This document shows, piece after piece, positions 41,354 through 51,811 of a stretch of 64,000 nt of DNA (within the stretch, counting starts at the first letter, position 1; each line of letters opens with the position of its first letter). Location of the stretch: the NCBI GenBank assembly GCA_001936135.1, contig CP012819.1, forward strand, positions 434,001-498,000. Direction: 5' to 3'. A model generated the notes under the pieces. The model had not been told where the DNA came from. It did not search any database and saw only the letters and a program-made list of their open reading frames with translations. The position numbers and the translations under genes were made by a program. The DNA is from Saccharomycopsis fibuligera x Saccharomycopsis cf. fibuligera. Taxonomy: Eukaryota; Ascomycota; Saccharomycetes; Ascoideales; Saccharomycopsidaceae.

Positions 41354-41767
41354 AAACGATAAAAACCTCTTTCTTCAAACAACCAAACAATAAAGAAGGG
41401 GTCAGTTAGTATAGTATAATGTAATATAGTATAAAGGGAGTCTCCGATGTCCTTAAAGCAAAAATGTGTTGATAACACACGTTTAGATAGCCTGCCAACT
41501 AGCAATGCTCCAATAGCTTCTCAATCAAAACCCCTCAAACAACAAAGGCAGAAGATAAAAATCAAACAAGGACCGTACCACAATAAAACAAATCAATAAA
41601 CAAATACCTTAAAGGCTCATAAATCAACAACAAGTGAAAAAGCAGTAAGAAAACACAATAGCGAAAACAGGAACTCTAAAACACAAAACTAATAAGCATA
41701 ACAACAAACAAATTTTTTTTTGAAATGAAGAGATCTTAAATCAAATGTAGTACAACTAATACCGTAG
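38172..41767. other. 3.6-kb gene-poor stretch upstream of STE18
   Basis: AT-rich with only short frames (78 codons at most that start with ATG), none conserved. It includes an A-tract block at 41106-41160 (several A13-A14 runs separated by G) and a 40-base A run at 41311-41350 that produces a spurious poly-Phe frame on minus. It also contains the 3' flank of the gene at 41768. Confidence 0.5.
41311..41350. repeat. 40-base poly(A) run
   Basis: Uninterrupted A on the plus strand, about 420 bases beyond the stop codon of the 41768-43531 gene (on its 3' side). Confidence 0.9.
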
Positions 41768-43531
41768 TCATTCGTTGTTAGACTCATAGTTAAGGTAGTT
41801 TTCAAGAGAGTTTTGCCCGTCAATATGAAGTATTACTTTCTTGTGCGGGTTATTCTTGATATTGCCAATTTCAAGGTCCCAGTGTAACATTGCAGCGTTA
41901 GTATAAAGCAAAAAATCATGAATTCCCTCAATAACGTGAATCTTCATCTTGGACTTGTAACGAGGAAATGCAATTGTTTTTTTCACCCACAGCGGTGAAC
42001 AAAAAGTGCTTCCTTCCAAATCCGCCAAGCTCTTTGCTTTGAATTCAACTTCATCAGTTTGGCCTTTTAAGAAGTTTTCTGGGTACTGATTGTTGTCAAC
42101 TTCATTTGGTCTAAATGTCTCTAGCTTAACAATTTTACCATATCCATCTCTCATGACTTTAACAAAAGTTATCTTAGAGAAGCCTAACTGGCCGGTTAAA
42201 TAACTGTGCACGTCTGGATTGAACTCTTTGGTGATCAAGTTATCTATGCATGCCCTCTTCAAGTTTTTGTTTGAAAAATTCACATCACAAAAGTTGTTGG
42301 TAACTCTTTTAGTTGCTATGTAGCGGGCCCTTGTGTAACTTGCCTTTATAGAAGAGTTTTCAAACTTAATTTCCGATACATCGGCAAAATGCGCGACTGG
42401 CTTTTTGAACTCATTGCAAAAAAGGTCCTTTATGCTTTTATGATGGAAAAACCTGGCCTCCATTTCTTGAGTAAACGGCCGCCCTTGAGGCCGTTTGCTG
42501 CCAGTTCTCTTTTGAATAGCGGTGGCAGACAGTTTTGGGGTGTAGTGCCTTTTTCTGGCTATGCTCAAATTTCTGTACTTCAGCAACTTTTGAGATGATT
42601 CGACATCGACAGAGGACTCTTCATAGGCAGACGACGAGACTCTCCGCCTTTTGGATTCAGCCATTATAACACATCTATCTTTCTGGTCAATATCACCATC
42701 GCTCTTGCTTCTCTTTGCACTGTTTCTGGATTTGGCTCCCCTTGTCTTGGCGAGCGGCTTTGGGTGCTCGTATTCTCCGCCAGAATATTCGTCAATGGCG
42801 GAGGAGTCACCGGAGCCACTAGAGGAAGGCAAAACCGCAAGCACAGGCAACGAGATGGCGCCATAGGCGCCATCTTCACGCGCACTGTCGTGGCAGGCAA
42901 CATAGTTGTTGCCAGCGTAAATGTTATAGTCATGCTGTTTATGCGCTTCACCAGCGCCGACGGGAGTTTGAGCGGACAGCAACAGGACATAAGGAGTGTT
43001 CGGCGTGGAGTAGGCAGTGCTTAGAAAACAAGGTGACTCGGTGAGAGAGGACCTTGCACTTGCACATTGCGAGCCGGGAGCTGAAAAGCTGCTGTAATCG
43101 CACGATTTTGGAGTTCTGGCCATAAACGCATGTTTTGGTGAAGCGGTGGTGACGGCGTCTTCCGCGGTCGAGGTGGCGGAACCAGGACGGGCGGAATTTG
43201 AGGTGATGGAGGCGGCGGCAATGATCGGAGTAGCCGCTGCAGTGTTGGCAACAGAACAAGAGCGACTTGCAGACATTTTGACCGATGGACTGCTGCTCAC
43301 TTGGTAGTCGTCTGAAGCGTTGTCTTTGGTGGCGCTGAAGTTGGCGAGGGTGGATGGTATTTTGGTGAGATCTCTGGCAACGTTGATCTCGTCCTGGGAG
43401 CGCCCTGCGTAGCACGAGGCGAATGGAGTCAGCGGAGCGGAACCGGGAGCAGATACAGCCTGGGAGACGCCGTATTTATTTTGCGGCTCGTCCGCATTGA
43501 GTAAGTTGCTGATGCTCAACTTGCTGGACAT
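41768..43531 (-). CDS. Uncharacterised Ser/Ala-rich protein, perhaps a nuclear regulator
   Basis: 587 residues; I do not recognise the family. The N-terminus MSSKLSISNLLNADEP resembles the short (S)ISxLLN start seen in several fungal transcription regulators. Residues ~60-250 are low-complexity Ser/Ala/Thr with SP and TP sites (TESP, RTPK, STPNTPY), likely phosphorylated and disordered. A basic cluster (KTRGAKSRNSAKRSKSDGD, ESKRRRVSS) could be a nuclear localisation signal. Residues ~350-587 look folded and conserved in style: RPFTQEMEARFFHHKSIKDL, NNFCDVNFSNKNLKRACIDN, TFCSPLWVKKTIAFPRYKSK and IEGIHDFLLYTNAAMLHWDL. No zinc finger, homeobox or kinase motif is seen. GC-rich N-terminal half and AT-rich C-terminal half differ in base use. 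Four GTAAAC sites lie just upstream. Confidence 0.8.
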   Translation of the reverse strand: MSSKLSISNLLNADEPQNKYGVSQAVSAPGSAPLTPFASCYAGRSQDEINVARDLTKIPSTLANFSATKDNASDDYQVSSSPSVKMSASRSCSVANTAAATPIIAAASITSNSARPGSATSTAEDAVTTASPKHAFMARTPKSCDYSSFSAPGSQCASARSSLTESPCFLSTAYSTPNTPYVLLLSAQTPVGAGEAHKQHDYNIYAGNNYVACHDSAREDGAYGAISLPVLAVLPSSSGSGDSSAIDEYSGGEYEHPKPLAKTRGAKSRNSAKRSKSDGDIDQKDRCVIMAESKRRRVSSSAYEESSVDVESSQKLLKYRNLSIARKRHYTPKLSATAIQKRTGSKRPQGRPFTQEMEARFFHHKSIKDLFCNEFKKPVAHFADVSEIKFENSSIKASYTRARYIATKRVTNNFCDVNFSNKNLKRACIDNLITKEFNPDVHSYLTGQLGFSKITFVKVMRDGYGKIVKLETFRPNEVDNNQYPENFLKGQTDEVEFKAKSLADLEGSTFCSPLWVKKTIAFPRYKSKMKIHVIEGIHDFLLYTNAAMLHWDLEIGNIKNNPHKKVILHIDGQNSLENYLNYESNNE

Positions 43532-43601
43532 TTTCGTTGGTTGGAAGTCTGGAGAGCTCTTTGTGGGGCCAGAAATGGAAAGGCGTGGTGACTCAAGTTG
43601 T

Positions 43602-43635
43602 GTAAACAGTGTAAACAGTGTAAACAGCGTAAACC
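43602..43635 (+). promoter_or_regulatory. Array of four forkhead-type sites (GTAAACA) at 9-bp spacing
   Basis: GTAAACA starts at 43602, 43611 and 43620 and GTAAACC at 43629, exactly 9 bases apart. RTAAAYA is the forkhead (Fkh1/Fkh2) consensus. The array lies 71-104 bases before the start of the minus-strand gene at 43531. The motif match is direct; binding is inferred. Confidence 0.55.
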
Positions 43636-45370
43636 GCTAATGTGCTATATTCTTCTCTTCTCAAAGCCTTACTTTGTGATGATGCTATCTTAATCTCTGG
43701 TTGTCTCTTGTGCTGGCAGTACTCTTTTTTTCTGTCTCAGTTAGGCCTATGGGCAAGACACGAAAGCAAACCAAAAAAAAACTAAATAAATAAATAAATA
43801 AAGCAATAAATAAAAATAAAAAATGTTCGAGACACTCAACGTAGTCAAAAGAGCAGTTACTATCTGGTTACCTGGCAACTGTCAGTTGGGAGAAATAAAA
43901 AAAGAGACAGCAGAAGCAAAACAGAAGAAAAAAAAATTAATTTTTTTGTCTTGTTGGAAGGCAGGGAGGACAAAGCGTTTAAATAAATTGATGATACCTT
44001 TTAACGAGGAGGCCGTTAATTGCAAATAAAACAAAACAAAAAACCTCCACAGCGAGTGAACTTATACAAAAAAAGCAGCACACATAAAGCCAAAAGCAGG
44101 CCCCGAAGAAGCTATTCTTGTGTTCCTTACTTGCGAAACAGCGTCCTTGTTCAAAACTGATAAACAGTGTATCACTGAAGTTGTGGCCCGCTGTCTTAGT
44201 GAGACAACGCCTATGCATCAGCAGACGCAGTATCATGCGTGTATCTCCCATCGGTTTGCAGCAAACTTTTTAGCTCCGCATATATGCAGATTTAACTGCA
44301 GTTGTAGTACATCACTGAACAGGACGCAGCGCACGCAATACGTTCGAAAACAGACATGCATACATGCGCATATATGCACGGGCGTAGAGAGTACTCGTCC
44401 TGTACTGCCTGGCAAAGCTCGATATACTATACCGTCGTGTACGATACAAGCCGGCGAACCAGCCAGGTTTCTCGTTTGCCGGCCTGTGCACCCGCCTAGT
44501 CAAGAGCAGTTTGCAGTGGGAGGCCAGTGCCGCGTAGCACCGTGCTCGTAGTGCGACAAGAGCAAAAAGAAACAGTGTTTTATTACGAGGCTGTTGGAGT
44601 TTGGGAAAAACAAACCGGAAATTAGATGCACCAATCTGGCGCACTTCCTCGCAAATTGCAGGCACCCATCATCGCCCATCAGACCAAATACTTGCACGGC
44701 CTGTATCTTGTTCTTTTTGGATTGTTTTCCACGGCTCCCTTTATAATTACGTCTTGTCTACATGTGTTTCCGCGACCACCGCGAGCCGGCGCCCGCAAAG
44801 CGGGCAAACAGCGTTGGCTAGCTGGCCGGCTGGCTGGCTGGCTGGCTAACCAGGGGAGGGACCGTCCTGCGTCCGAGTGCCTGCAGCGATTCCTTTTCTT
44901 TCTCTCTTGTCCCACAGCCGTGCTTATCGGCGAAAGCACATTAGCTCTGAGCGGATGTATCACTATAAGACAAGGACATAAAAAATGCGTTCGTATACAG
45001 ACCGCTATAGCTGTGCTGACACTTTTCTAAGTTTGGTTGTGTGGCTTCAACAATAACCAGTCTCCTCTCAAAACTGACTTCTTAATTAATTAAACTATAT
45101 TTGTCTTACCAATTCAATTAGGCTGGGGACACTTACAAAGCCAGAGTCGGCAAACCCGGCACCAAAGTCAGGCACTTTTTGTCTTGTTTCCAGTTCTCCA
45201 GGCGTCGAATGTATATCCTCGACCCTGCAAAACGACTTGTGTGTTCTCCTTGGAGCTCTCAGCAGTTTGTTGTACTGGCCAATTATGCGTGCTGCTCTAA
45301 ATTTGCCTCGTAAATTCACTTTCCTGTCTGAGTTTCTGTTTTTTGAGGCTACACCGCTGTTGATCCTTTT

Positions 45371-45463
45371 GCATCTCGCAAAGTAAGCATCTCGCAAAGT
45401 AAGCATCGCCGCCCAAAGCATCGCCGCCCAAAGCATCGCCGCTCAAGGCATCGCCGCTCAAGG
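45371..45463 (+). repeat. Minisatellite with paired-unit (AABBCC) structure
   Basis: Two copies of GCATCTCGCAAAGTAA (45371-45402), two of GCATCGCCGCCCAAA (45403-45432), then two of GCATCGCCGCTCAAG (45433-45462), each pair identical. A degenerate unit GCATTGCGTCTCAGA follows. Confidence 0.9.
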
Positions 45464-45883
45464 CATTGCGTCTCAGACCGCCGCACATTGAACAGATGTG
45501 ATCACCGCGGTCGATGCCTATTTTCTTTTTGACAGCCGCCGCTGCTCGTAACGGTCCGCGGCGCTCACGCTTCTGCGCGCGAACTGCTCGAACGTCCCCA
45601 AGAGCGGTTTATTCGAACATCCGCTTTTACCCTACCAGAAACCGCGATGAGCAGCGAGCGGGAGTCAAATTCCTCGAAAGGGATCGAGGAAAAAAGAATA
45701 AAAGAAACCGAGAGAAGGAGAGCATAAGCTCGCTGTTGTCTCAAAAAACTATCACAGCATCAGTAGTCGTTGGTGACATCTCCAAACCGTGCGCTAATTA
45801 GTACTTTGTTTTTGTTTTTTTATTTTATTTTTTTTTTTTTTATTCTTTTTTTTATTTATTTCTAGGGCTGCAATTTGTTCCCA

Positions 45884-47893
45884 ATGACCCAGGACGCCGT
45901 CGCTGACGTATTCTACCATGACTTGGACAGCTCGTTTGTCAAGCAGCTTTTGCAAATACAGGCTACCGAGGAAACTTACACAAGCAAATGGCACAAGCTT
46001 TGGCGATTCATCGCCTTGCTTACGCTGCGCAAACCGCGGGGTCAGCACTCAAATTTTGAGAACCTTATTTTGAAAGAGCCCAGTGACTGTCCAATTGTCT
46101 CTAAATACTCCAAAGTGGAGCGGTTTCCGATTACGAAGAGTTGCACAAATTTGAGCATCAAGGAAATCTACCTCAGCACAATGCGCATCCCGCATCCCTT
46201 GAGAAGGTTTACAGACAAGATTCAGGAGATAAACTTGACCGAGAACTCCAGAAACCTAAATTTCGAAAAGCTCGACGAGAAGGTCAAATACTTGCAGAAC
46301 TTGCCCGAGAACTTGGACAAATTGCCGGTGGTGGTGATTATACATGGCCTTGGTGGTCAAATATCTCAATTCGAAGAGCTTCTTTTGCTACTTTCGCAGG
46401 CATGCGATGTATTTGCGGTTGACCTACCAGGGTTTGGCCATTCAAGGTTTACGCCACCGGTCGGCAACTCAATGATTAACTACTCCAAAGAGGATCAGCA
46501 AAAGCTACTGGACTCAATCAGCAAGATGGCGTGGAGCGATTTCAAAACAGACTCGATAGTGGAGCTTTTGGAGAACATCCTCACCAACGATCCGAATTTG
46601 AGGAATAGAAAGGTGGTGATTTTGGGCCACTCAATGGGCACCCACATAGCCATAAAGTTGAATCGAAAGCTAAACCAGACAAGCGCCGTCAGAAAAGTGG
46701 AGTCGGTGGTCTTGCTTTCCCCACCGCCTCTTTCGAAAGACGAGGAGGCTGACGCTGGCAAACCTTTGTCCTCCTCCTTGTCATCATCGTCACTTTTATT
46801 GAGGTTTTTCACATGGTTCCCGATACTTTTGAATTTGGTAAGAGTTTTTGACAGAATGGGCGGCCTTTATTCTAAATCTATAACGAGAATGGTTGCCGAT
46901 AATGCCTCAATTTACACAAAGGCAAAACAGATCAGATGGAACCTTGATAGCGATTCGCGCGCTTGGCTACGATATGTCAACGGATTTCAAAGAGTGAAAC
47001 AAAGTGAACTAATAACCAGTTTTTCTGTGTTCAAATCCCCAGTTGAGGCTGAGAAGAAAGTATTGTTGCTATGTGGAGACAGAGATCAAGCAACCCCTGC
47101 CCACCAAGGGTTTCAGCAAATAAGCAGTCTTTTGCAGTCGGTACAGATACCGTTCGAGGCCGCCCAAATCAATGAATGTGGGCACTCATTGATTCTCGAA
47201 AAGCCCGAGGTTGCCAGTGGCCGGATCTTGAACTTTCTAAGCCAACATGTCGATCCACTTCTTGATCCATCATTTGTACTTATCCTCAAAGCTATAATCA
47301 ACGGGGACAAATGGGGTCTAAAGAATTTTGCCAAGTGGAAATCGTTGCAAAATATTTCAGAGCCATTAGTGAATCCTTCAAATAGTCTGATATCGCCGCT
47401 ATTGGCAATGAAAACGTTGCGCAATAATGATGAAGCACACTCTCCAGACGTTATTGAGAAGTCCAGACCAGACATTATTGGCATCATTGATATCTCTGCT
47501 GACGGAACCAGCGATTCCTATGACCCTCGAATATTTGAAAGAATAAAATACTACAAGCTAGCTACAATTTCCAAAATTCCTCCGGATATAACCATGATAA
47601 GAAAGTTTAATGCTCTTGTCAACAAAATCTTAGACGACTATTATAAAGAAAGCCGCCTACAAGGCGGTAATGATGATGGACACCGTGTGATTGATGCACA
47701 CAAGGGCCCTTTCATTGCTGTGCATTGCCATTATGGGTTTAATAGAACCGGGTACTTGATTTGCTGTTACTTAATTGAAAGTTTGGGCTGGTCAGTTCAA
47801 GATGCGTTGTTGAGCTTCAAGATTGCAAGAGACCCGGGAATAAAGCATCATCATTTCATTGATAGTTTGTATTTGCAGTTTGAGCGCCAGTGA
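45884..47893 (+). CDS. Alpha/beta hydrolase fused to a dual-specificity (cysteine) phosphatase domain
   Basis: 669 residues from the ATG at 45884. Residues ~150-450 are an alpha/beta hydrolase: VVVIIHGLGGQISQFEELL (oxyanion region), nucleophile Ser250 in GHSMG, acid Asp401 (or Asp399) in LLCGDRDQATP, and His434 in NECGHSLILEKP. Residues ~510-669 are a protein-tyrosine-phosphatase-like domain with Cys615 in VHCHYGFNRTG, a CX5R loop close to that of metazoan mRNA-capping triphosphatases (HCTHGFNRTG), followed by YLICCYLIESLGWSVQDAL. Both active sites look intact, so a two-activity enzyme is likely; lipid or phospho-ester substrates are a guess. I recall fungal proteins annotated with this pairing but not a studied one. 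No signal peptide seen. Confidence 0.88.
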   Translation: MTQDAVADVFYHDLDSSFVKQLLQIQATEETYTSKWHKLWRFIALLTLRKPRGQHSNFENLILKEPSDCPIVSKYSKVERFPITKSCTNLSIKEIYLSTMRIPHPLRRFTDKIQEINLTENSRNLNFEKLDEKVKYLQNLPENLDKLPVVVIIHGLGGQISQFEELLLLLSQACDVFAVDLPGFGHSRFTPPVGNSMINYSKEDQQKLLDSISKMAWSDFKTDSIVELLENILTNDPNLRNRKVVILGHSMGTHIAIKLNRKLNQTSAVRKVESVVLLSPPPLSKDEEADAGKPLSSSLSSSSLLLRFFTWFPILLNLVRVFDRMGGLYSKSITRMVADNASIYTKAKQIRWNLDSDSRAWLRYVNGFQRVKQSELITSFSVFKSPVEAEKKVLLLCGDRDQATPAHQGFQQISSLLQSVQIPFEAAQINECGHSLILEKPEVASGRILNFLSQHVDPLLDPSFVLILKAIINGDKWGLKNFAKWKSLQNISEPLVNPSNSLISPLLAMKTLRNNDEAHSPDVIEKSRPDIIGIIDISADGTSDSYDPRIFERIKYYKLATISKIPPDITMIRKFNALVNKILDDYYKESRLQGGNDDGHRVIDAHKGPFIAVHCHYGFNRTGYLICCYLIESLGWSVQDALLSFKIARDPGIKHHHFIDSLYLQFERQ

Positions 47894-50800
47894 TCTGTTT
47901 TACATATAGTTTTTCGGTTCGTTTTTTCAATTATACATTGTATTCTTATTGTTTTTCTGCTCAATAATCTTTATCGCCATATCACTTATTTAAGGCTCAA
48001 ATTATTAACATTCCTGTTTTCTTTGTGTGCGTGACGCTTTGTGACCATTGATATCCACTGTCCCTTTGTTCTTCATGCTAACAAGAAAAATTGGGCACTG
48101 GTATCTGTTATATTACGATTTTTGGGAAACTTGAAACATGGATGGAACATCATTTAACTGGCTTTATCGTTACTACCATATATATGCCATTTTGGCAAGT
48201 GTCGCCGCCAATATGCCACATCTTGTTACATGATTGATACCACATACTACATGCCTTGAAAAGGTTTTTCAAAGCATAGTAATTTTTGATAATTTCCTTG
48301 TTTGTCCGTATACATTCCTCCATTGAGCTCATTTATAGCTCGAATGAGAAACCTTGGTGCGGTTGCACCTTGACAACCGAGGCGGATGGAGGGACAATTA
48401 TTATTTTCACTTGTTTTGAAAGGCGAAATATTTAGGATTTATCAAACAAGTGGCTGCTTCCTATGTTATGATATGTCGCTTGTATGGAATTGTTACCTGT
48501 TTCACTTTCTCCCCTAAAGACAACTTATGGGTTCCAGGTCAAAGTATTCTACTGTTTGAGATCCTGATTGCTTACTTTAAAACAATCAATATAAACAAAA
48601 TGGTGGCAGCATTCTATGGATCTGCTATACCCCCCGTAGCACATCAGTCAACATAGAGCCAATTGTGACAAAAGGAAACAGAAAGGCCGCTTGACGGCCG
48701 ATTCAACTCTATTGTATACCCAACAATTGTTCTGTCTCCACTGAAGTCTTTTTTTCAATTTAGCTCTGATTTTTCACTTTCTTATTCCTTCGTATTGTTT
48801 AAAAAATTCAAAACACCGAATACAAGAAACAAACAAACAATTTGTACTGCTGGCTGGTGGACTTCCCAGTGCCTGGTTAGCACAAACCTTAAAATTTATC
48901 ATACATAACATGAAAAGATAAGGGTTAGAATACGCAATACAAAGAAAGTTTTTTTTTAAAAAAAAAAACATAAGAAAATATTATAACGTGTCACTAAAAT
49001 AACCTTTTTTTTTTACAATAAGAAGATACTTATTGGGAAGATACTATGTAATTTCGATTTTCTGGGTTCGCCTATATCTGCATGAATGGGACTAATGTAA
49101 GATGGCTAGCTAGAGTAACCTGATTTATTGTGCAAAAACTTAACTTTATTTGTTCATCTTATATATGGCAAGCCTGGCGAGCTACACGAATTGTCTGTGG
49201 GAAAGAAGATTTTAGCTGTAGAGATAGTAATTTTTCAAAAAGCCCAAGGACCTTCTCAAGATTTCTTCAAAAAAAGGAGAGGTTGTGCTCTTAAAAATAT
49301 CTTGATCAGTTTTGGAGAAACACTATTTTCTTTCCTTATACTCTAATGCCCAGGTCTATAGCAAAAAGTGGGTACTAACCTCAATTAGCCTGGCGATGTA
49401 TGATAATATTTGGAGAGTTGGAGAATTGTGTGCTTCAATATGCATTAACAATTATGATATAGTTTAATAATAGGCAAATGCGATCAACTTAAAAATACGG
49501 GAAGCTTTTGAAGGCTATTATAAACGCACCATTGACGCACAAATATACACTAAATATTAATTAATTGTTTGTGAAATTTTTCAAAATGCCACATTTTTTC
49601 AATTTCAAACTACTTCCTTTTCAAAACTAGGTTTCTGTTGCAAAAATTAAAAAAAAAAAAAAAAGAGAGAAAAGAGAAAAAAAGAGTGCAGAAAAAAGCA
49701 TTGAAGATCTTTTCCTGTTATAGGCTAGCCTCATTTTTTAAAAGCTATTATAAACAGTAAATTTATATACTAAGCCAAAAACGAAAGTATACTATTTATT
49801 ATAATAAACTGCATACTTTTTTTTCCTTTTTTTCTTTTTTTTTTTTTTTTTTTTTTTTTTTTGACGCTCAGATTTTAGTTCAGGCTTTACGATCGTCCAA
49901 AATAAACTATATGAGCAGTATTCACTTCAAACCCCCACAAATATAAAAAATGAAAGTAAGAATAAAACTAAAGAGCCCGAATGTTTCGTAATTGTGCAAT
50001 AAAGGAATTGTATGCCAAAGACGCCAAATTGAAACAAAAAAAGAAAAAGGAAACCTAAAAATGCTTTTATTTTCTAAATTTAAGAGCATTTTTGTCTTGA
50101 GGTTTTCTTAATGTTGTAGATTAGCTTCCCGGCCGCCGTAATTGAAATTTGAAAAGTTGCATAGAGCAGTTCGGACATCGCAGACATTTGCAGAACCTGA
50201 AATCCGGCGTTTTTTTTTTTTTTTTTTTTTTTTTTTTTGGGTTTATAAATAGAAGCTTAAAATAGTATATATTTCAAGTAATTTCAAAAACGAGTACGAT
50301 ATGACCGAAAAGTAGAAGAAAAATATACCAAGAAGCGCTAATATGCGAAATGACATCTATCTAAATTCAGCAAGCACTAAAATATTGCTTACTTGGTATT
50401 TGTGAAATTCGGAATACAAGCCAAAGGAGCCCAGCTGGCCGATGTGATTGTTTTGATACTGTCATGTCATATTTAAAGGAAAAGCTTTGTTTAGACATCA
50501 AAATCCGCATTAGTGCAAGGTTTTCGAATACATTTACGAAGTTACCAATATTCATAAATTCAACAATAGCTAGTACGGGAAGTTTTGAATTGTCTTCTAG
50601 AATGCACGGTTGACCCATCTTAGCCAAATCAATGGCATAAAAGCTGTTATATGTATATGACAAAAACAAACAAGCAGCTAATACATAAGTCTGACAGGAA
50701 CACCGCGGCGGCGATTGTCTTGAGCTGACTGATTTATTTTGTTTGTTTGTCAACTTGCCTGTTACTCTTCAGACTGCAGGCCGTAGATGATTTTACTTTA

Positions 50801-51761
50801 GCTATAGCTTCTGTAGTATCTGCAGCCCTGTAGTGAGGCGCGGGACGCTGTATACAATATCTATGTTTGGGAATGCATGTCTAGTCTTACATTTCCTCTT
50901 TGCCAATTCCTGCATACCGTCTGAATACAACTTGCATATAGATCTGCAAATTAATACAGGTTAGTTACATTAATTAACTACTTGGTGGAGCTACAGATTA
51001 ACGTATCTGTCAGTCGGACAAATAGAATAAAAACTGGTATTTATGATAACAATTGGGAGAATTTGACACGAGCCCCACCCAGGGAGTTGTGTCAAAAAAA
51101 ACACGTTAAAAAACAAACGCGGTGGGCTAATTATACAATGAAACTACAGGGGTATACTAATTATAATTGTACTCCCAAAATAAACAACGCGGTAACAAAA
51201 AGAAATAGAAATTACAATAAACTAACGGTTGGAAGATTTTGAGGCACATTGGCCAGTTGATATTCTTGTTTTTGTTTTTGTTTGTGTTTGTGTTTGTGTT
51301 TTTCTTGTATGAAATTAAAGTTGAAACTCTAATATACGATTCTATGAAGGTAGATTGAACTACTATAGTACTATAAACGCTACTACAGTAGCACAGTTTG
51401 AGTAACAACCTTAAAAAACCAGGCCTGGAAGAGTCAAAATGTCGGAGAGACATCTGGCATTTGCTTTTGTAATAGTCAATGGTCAAAAGTCAATCGCCTA
51501 CGGAATTAAAAAGTGAAAGATCTTCTTTTTCGGTTTTTTCACAGGTTCAAATTGTTGAAAAGTATCAGCGATGACAAATTAATAGTTCGCTTTTTTTGTC
51601 CTAATGTGGCTTTTGTACAAACCTGACAGCAATAGGTTCAAATGTAATGTTTTATATGTTGAATTTACATGCTAAGGAAGAATTAATAATTTCAAATGTC
51701 ATCAAATTATAATATATGGTGTTGAGACCTTCCTTTAACGTTTATCAATAATCTTTTCTTG

Positions 51762-51811
<50 letters not shown>

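Larger units (their letters stand above)
43532..45883. other. 2.35-kb divergent promoter region
   Basis: Between two divergent genes. Besides the forkhead array it has a (AAAT)n run (43785-43800), a GC-richer block (44200-45700) open in several frames on both strands but without family signal, a (GGCT)n run (~44822-44846), a minisatellite (45371-45463) and a long T-rich tract (45804-45860) ending in a TAG just before the next gene. Confidence 0.55.

Noticed and set aside
41098-41505. 135-codon poly-Phe frame on minus
   Set aside because: Produced by A runs; no ATG in the front part and no protein-like sequence.
44120-45030. Overlapping 80-143-codon frames on both strands before the hydrolase-phosphatase gene
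   Set aside because: No ATG for the longest, no family signal; higher GC alone explains them.
45514-45801. 95-codon ATG frame as a possible first exon of the hydrolase-phosphatase gene
   Set aside because: No consensus donor near its end and no branch site before the acceptor-like CTAG; composition is like the neighbouring non-coding DNA.
50367-50753. 128-codon minus frame in the gene-free region
   Set aside because: Starts with TTG, the first ATG leaves only about 80 codons, and I see no recognisable motif.
50811-50850. GTAGTATCTG string recalling the branch-site pairing segment of U2 snRNA
   Set aside because: The flanking U2 sequence and the Sm site context are absent; chance match.
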